A DNA stretch of 64,000 nucleotides from Marinoscillum sp. 108 (GTDB lineage Bacteria > Bacteroidota > Bacteroidia > Cytophagales > Cyclobacteriaceae), in assembly GCF_902506655.1 (NCBI RefSeq), contig NZ_LR734819.1:62001-126000 (forward strand). Direction: 5' to 3'. Positions 60,539 through 64,000 of this stretch are shown in pieces; the stretch's first letter is position 1; each line of letters opens with the position of its first letter. The translations under genes were made by a program, and so were the position numbers. Below the pieces are notes generated by a model. That model was not told the origin of the DNA, did not search any database, and saw only the letters and a program-made list of their open reading frames with translations.

Positions 60539-61405
60539 TTGGCTCCTAAAAAGACTTTATCCAACTGGCTTACCAACAGGTACCTTCTGATCATTAGAAA
60601 TGAAGAGAACTTCGCGGAGAAAAAGACCATCAGTTTCAACTACGCCAGGGTGATCCTGATTTTAACGGTGGCTTTCATCATCACCCTGGTGGTGTCGATG
60701 TATATGGTCACGGTGGTACTGGAGCAATGGCTGGATCCCAGGTATGCCATGATGCAATCTAACAGACAGCTGGTGGACCTCACGATGAAGATAGACTCCA
60801 TGGAGTACGAAATGGCAGTGAAGGATCAGTACCTGAAAAACATCAGGATGATTATTGGCGGGGACGTAGATATCCTACAGGCCATGGGGGAAGACCCTGA
60901 AAACAGCACCATGAATCCAGGTGAGCTTGGGTTTCAGGAAAGTATTCCTCCCATTGACTCTCAATTTAGGGCGGAGTTTGAGCAACAGGACCTTGGGGTA
61001 CTGACCTATGAAACAAGCAGCTCGGAGGAGTTTCGGGAGCTATTTCTTTTCACTCCGATGGAGGGGATTATTACCGATGGATTCAACCCTAAAAAGGATC
61101 ATTATGGGGTAGATATAGTAGCCAGAGAAAACGAACCGGTAAAATGCGCGGCTGACGGAGTAGTCATTTTTTCCTCATGGACACTGGATAGTGGCTACGT
61201 TTTGGGAATTCAGCACAGGGGCAATTTGATCTCTGTTTACAAGCACAATTCGGAATTATTGAAAAACGTTGGTAATTTTGTCAGCGGTGGTGAAATTATT
61301 GCAATTATTGGCAATACTGGTGAACTTACTTCGGGGCCTCATTTACACTTTGAACTGTGGCACAATGGTAATCCGGTGAACCCCCAGGAATACGTGGCCT
61401 TTTAA
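60539..61405 (+). CDS. M23-family metallopeptidase (membrane-anchored endopeptidase)
   Basis: 288 residues from a TTG start: no in-frame ATG precedes the conserved N-terminus LSNWLTNRYLLIIRNEENFA, and a stop lies eight codons upstream. One transmembrane helix (about 38-60), short coiled coil, then LytM/M23 domain with zinc ligands His188 and Asp192 (DHYGVDIVA) and HLH 268-270 (GPHLHFELW). Predicted to cut peptidoglycan cross-links. It is followed 19 bp later by a bactofilin, the usual cell-shape pairing. Confidence 0.9.
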   Translation: MAPKKTLSNWLTNRYLLIIRNEENFAEKKTISFNYARVILILTVAFIITLVVSMYMVTVVLEQWLDPRYAMMQSNRQLVDLTMKIDSMEYEMAVKDQYLKNIRMIIGGDVDILQAMGEDPENSTMNPGELGFQESIPPIDSQFRAEFEQQDLGVLTYETSSSEEFRELFLFTPMEGIITDGFNPKKDHYGVDIVARENEPVKCAADGVVIFSSWTLDSGYVLGIQHRGNLISVYKHNSELLKNVGNFVSGGEIIAIIGNTGELTSGPHLHFELWHNGNPVNPQEYVAF

Positions 61406-61424
61406 AAAACTAAAACATAGACCC

Positions 61425-61841
61425 ATGTTTAACAAGCAGGAACAGAAAGTAGCGGAAGAAATGAGCAATTCGAGCAATATTATTGGCAAAGGGACTATTC
61501 TCGAGGGAAGCCTTGAAACTTTTGGGAACATCAGAATAGAAGGGAAGGTAATCGGGAACATCAAAACCAAGTCGAAGGCAGCTTTTGGTCAATCTTCTCA
61601 GGTTGATGGAAGTGTGCTGGCACAAAACGCTGAAGTAGCCGGACATATTACCGGTACAGTAGAGGTGACAGAGGTATTGGTGTTGAAACCCACTGCGGTG
61701 ATTGATGGAGACATCATTACCAATAAGCTGATCGTAGAGTCAGGCGCGGTATTCAACGGTGGTTGCAAGATGGGTGTGAAGAGTAAAGAGATAAAAATTG
61801 GCAAAGCAGAAGAAGGATCCCTCCTCAAAGCACAATCCTAA
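61425..61841 (+). CDS. Bactofilin (polymer-forming cytoskeletal protein)
   Basis: 138 residues. Bactofilin beta-helix rungs SSNIIGKGTILEGSLETFGN, IRIEGKVIGNIKTKSKAAFG, VDGSVLAQNAEVAGHITGTV and VIDGDIITNKLIVESGAVFN. It forms filaments that localise peptidoglycan enzymes such as the adjacent M23 peptidase. The 3' end overlaps the atpZ frame by 44 nt. Confidence 0.93.
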   Translation: MFNKQEQKVAEEMSNSSNIIGKGTILEGSLETFGNIRIEGKVIGNIKTKSKAAFGQSSQVDGSVLAQNAEVAGHITGTVEVTEVLVLKPTAVIDGDIITNKLIVESGAVFNGGCKMGVKSKEIKIGKAEEGSLLKAQS

Positions 61842-62031
61842 AGTAGACAACACCTACGCCAGGATTTCAGGGATTACCTTTGAGCTTCTGGCGATCAATC
61901 TGGGATTTATACTGGGTGGTTATTACCTCAATGAAAAGGCCGACCCGGTATTTCCATGGATTTTGTTGTTGGGAGTATTTCTCTCAGTAGCAGCAACCAT
62001 AGTCTACCTGATCAAAAAGTTTAGCTCGTGA
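61798..62031 (+). CDS. AtpZ/AtpI-type small membrane protein of the ATP synthase operon
   Basis: 77 residues from TTG 61798, inside the bactofilin gene; no ATG or GTG lies before the conserved DNTYARISGITFELLAINLG. Two transmembrane helices with GGYYLNEKADPVFPWILLLG between and within. AtpZ-type proteins aid ATP-synthase assembly or Mg/Ca supply. The stop overlaps the next start (GTGA). Confidence 0.75.
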   Translation: MAKQKKDPSSKHNPKVDNTYARISGITFELLAINLGFILGGYYLNEKADPVFPWILLLGVFLSVAATIVYLIKKFSS

Positions 62032-62396
62032 AGAAATACCTGATCATCTCAACGGGGATCTCCCTGACGTTTCTTCTCATCTATTATTTTCTCAACGATT
62101 CCCTGTTTCAATCCTACCTGCATCAGCAGTTTCCTGCCCTGATTCTGTTTTTTTACCTACAGTCACTGGCAGTATGGTGGATGTTGCGATTGGGCGAAAA
62201 GTCCAATTGGGAATCCCCAATTTATGTGCTGGGCGGGATCACTTTCAGGTTTCTCACAGGTCTTTTCTTTTTGGCCATTCTTTTTATCATGAAAATGGAA
62301 AATATCCGGCCGCTCATGATTCAGTTTATCGTCCTCTATTTGGTTTATTTAATCTTTGAATTATTTGCTGCATTACCTAACTTGCGGCGGAATTGA
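62028..62396 (+). CDS. AtpI-like membrane protein of the ATP synthase operon
   Basis: 122 residues from a GTG start overlapping the previous stop. Four transmembrane helices, polar start KKYLIISTGI, and C-terminal ALPNLRRN. Position before atpB and topology match subunit-I-like proteins that assist c-ring assembly; sequence conservation is weak. Confidence 0.65.
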   Translation: MKKYLIISTGISLTFLLIYYFLNDSLFQSYLHQQFPALILFFYLQSLAVWWMLRLGEKSNWESPIYVLGGITFRFLTGLFFLAILFIMKMENIRPLMIQFIVLYLVYLIFELFAALPNLRRN

Positions 62397-62415
62397 GGAG
62401 ATAACCCTTTTACTA

Positions 62416-63456
62416 ATGAGTCAAGAGAAAACCGCATCCTTTCCTAAGTTTTTGAAATCCAGTTTATTACTAGTCGTTTTCGGACTCTTAATAATCCAAA
62501 CTGGATATGCTAAAGATCCGGTAGAAGGGGAAGCATTTGATCCCAGTGAGATGATCAATCATCACATCATGGATTCGCATTCCTGGGAGATTTTTCATGG
62601 CCTTAGTTTGCACCTTCCGGTGATCATCTACAGTGAAGAGAAGGGACTTGATATCTTTTCTTCCAGCAACTTCTACAACGAAGAACACGAAGTGGTTCCG
62701 TTCAACGGGTATGTGATGGAGCATGAGCACATTGCACTGGAAAGTGGAGCACATGTTTTGGATTTCTCCATTACTAAAAATGTTTTCTTCTTATTCATCA
62801 ATGCATTGGTAATGATCATGATCTTCATGGCAGTGGCCAGGGGATATAAGAAGAATGCCGGCAGAGCACCTAGAGGGATTCAGTCCTTTTTTGAGCCCAT
62901 CATTATATATGTAAGGGACGAGATAGTGAAGCCTAACATTGGGCCAAAGTATGAACGATACCTGCCTTACCTGCTTACCCTGTTTTTCTTTATTTGGTTT
63001 GGTAACCTTCTGGGTCTTTTGCCAGCAGCCGCCAACCTTACGGGCAACATTGCGGTAACGTTGATACTGGCGGTAGCCAGTTTGGTGATTACACTGGCGT
63101 CAGGAAGAAAAACTTATTGGATGCACATCCTGGATCCTTTGGGCAATAGCATGGGTTGGTTGGCAAAGTTTCCACTCTACCTCATCTTGTGGCCTATAGA
63201 GATTATCGGAATTTTCACGAAACCATTTTCATTGATGGTTCGACTTTTTGCCAACATCACGGCGGGTCACATCATCATATTGAGCATATTAAGCTTGACG
63301 TTCATTGCACAGAGTTTTGCAGTGGGAGTAGCGGCCACACTTTTCGCGGCAGTTATGAACCTGCTGGAGTTGTTTGTGGCACTGTTGCAGGCTTATGTAT
63401 TTACCCTACTATCTTCCATGTATTTTGGTCAGGCAGTAGAAGAACATCATCATTAA
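62416..63456 (+). CDS. atpB: ATP synthase Fo subunit a
   Basis: 346 residues from ATG 62416 (the frame is open to 62356 without ATG). An N-terminal signal-like segment and about 100-residue extension (NHHIMDSHSWEIFHGLSLHL) typical of Bacteroidota AtpB precede the helices. The essential Arg is in LMVRLFANITAGHIII (about residue 275), with conserved GNLLGLLPAAANLTGNI and LEVALLQAYVFTLLSS-like end (FVALLQAYVFTLLSSMYFGQ). Pairs with the c-ring for proton translocation. Confidence 0.96.
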   Translation: MSQEKTASFPKFLKSSLLLVVFGLLIIQTGYAKDPVEGEAFDPSEMINHHIMDSHSWEIFHGLSLHLPVIIYSEEKGLDIFSSSNFYNEEHEVVPFNGYVMEHEHIALESGAHVLDFSITKNVFFLFINALVMIMIFMAVARGYKKNAGRAPRGIQSFFEPIIIYVRDEIVKPNIGPKYERYLPYLLTLFFFIWFGNLLGLLPAAANLTGNIAVTLILAVASLVITLASGRKTYWMHILDPLGNSMGWLAKFPLYLILWPIEIIGIFTKPFSLMVRLFANITAGHIIILSILSLTFIAQSFAVGVAATLFAAVMNLLELFVALLQAYVFTLLSSMYFGQAVEEHHH

Positions 63457-63690
<234 letters not shown>

Positions 63691-63703
63691 TTAATCAAAA
63701 TTG

Positions 63704-63747
63704 ATCTGGTCTTGTTTGCATTAGGCATCAAGACCAGATTTTTATTT
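63704..63747 (+). terminator. Hairpin with T-run between atpE and atpF
   Basis: ATCTGGTCTTG (63704-63714) pairs perfectly with CAAGACCAGAT (63729-63739), 11 bp with a 14-nt loop, followed by TTTTATTT. It is located inside the operon, so it likely causes partial termination or mRNA stabilisation rather than full stop. Confidence 0.75.
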
Positions 63748-63768
63748 CAGACATTTAACGAAACTGAC

Positions 63769-64000
63769 GTGGAACTAGTAACCCCGGGTATAGGATTAAT
63801 ATTTTGGCAAACGGTCGTTTTCCTCATTGTCTTTCTCATTCTTGCTGTTTTCGTATGGAAACCAATAGCAGGAGCGCTGAAGGCAAGAGAAAGCCAGATA
63901 GACGATGCCTTGAAAGCTGCAGATCTTGCAAAAGAAGAGATGGAGCAGATCAAATCTGACAATGAGTACCTTCTGCAGGAGGCGAGAGCTGAGCGTGATA
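63769..64000 (+). CDS. atpF: ATP synthase Fo subunit b (partial, cut by the window end)
   Basis: Starts at GTG 63769 (VELVTPGIGLIFWQTVVFLI), one membrane helix and the start of the coiled coil (WKPIAGALKARESQIDDALK, AADLAKEEMEQIKSDNEYLL). 77 codons are visible. Subunit b is the peripheral stalk. No ATG alternative exists before the helix. Confidence 0.92.
   Translation, partial: MELVTPGIGLIFWQTVVFLIVFLILAVFVWKPIAGALKARESQIDDALKAADLAKEEMEQIKSDNEYLLQEARAERD

Overview
The window is a chromosomal segment of a free-living, probably gliding member of the Bacteroidota, most likely of the Cytophagales type. The evidence is a porP/sprF-like gene followed by gldK-gldL-gldM-gldN (type IX secretion and gliding motor), a SprE/PorW-like TPR lipoprotein, families nearly confined to the phylum (DUF4271, DUF4374, DUF4856, carboxypeptidase-regulatory-like TonB receptors) and promoters with the Bacteroidetes -33 TTG / -7 TAnnTTTG pattern. 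No prophage, insertion sequence or CRISPR array was seen.

Layout. 1-512: 5' part of fumarase fumC (minus strand). 0.6-18.3 kb: an iron-acquisition island. It holds a LuxR-type response regulator, feoA-feoB-feoX, two small unknown genes, ferritin, a TonB receptor operon (receptor, DUF4374 lipoprotein, DUF4198 protein, DUF3325-like and DUF3649-like membrane proteins, PepSY ferric-reductase-like protein), and a second unit (DUF4856 lipoprotein, imelysin-like lipoprotein, a vitamin-K-dependent gamma-carboxylase homologue, FecA-like receptor). Four transcription units share one promoter design: an upstream CTA-N4-TAGTGA element, -33 TTG, a 20-nt spacer, a -7 box, and a TTTAGAAT-N-ATTCTAAA dyad over the start of transcription. 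The response regulator has the dyad but no clear upstream element; feoAB has the core promoter and one CACTAG half-site but no dyad.

18.3-26.3 kb: a PIN/RHH toxin-antitoxin pair, a TrmH-family methyltransferase, mutS, tRNA-Gly(GCC) and tRNA-Leu(UAA) with a decayed duplicate of the tRNA-Leu 3' half, and a large two-component-propeller histidine kinase. 27.1-29.6 kb: a small organoarsenical/arsenic gene set (arsR, a degenerate VOC protein, arsI, arsO) without reductase or efflux pump. 29.6-36.6 kb: DksA-like zinc-finger protein, moxR, a beta-helix lipoprotein, a TonB receptor, and a small exported protein.

36.6-48.2 kb: housekeeping genes (SDR epimerase, LOG family, uvrA, LytS/LytTR pair, hemW, an Omp85-like protein, DUF4271, hemD). 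48.2-60.5 kb: the T9SS/gliding locus, then uvrC, a class A penicillin-binding protein and sprE/porW on the other strand. 60.5-64 kb: an M23 peptidase and a bactofilin (cell-shape pair) running into the F-type ATP synthase Fo genes (atpZ, an atpI-like gene, atpB, atpE, and atpF cut by the window end).

The most interesting content is the iron island: a shared composite promoter, an embedded candidate regulator, and an apparently full-length gamma-carboxylase homologue next to two candidate acidic lipoprotein partners.
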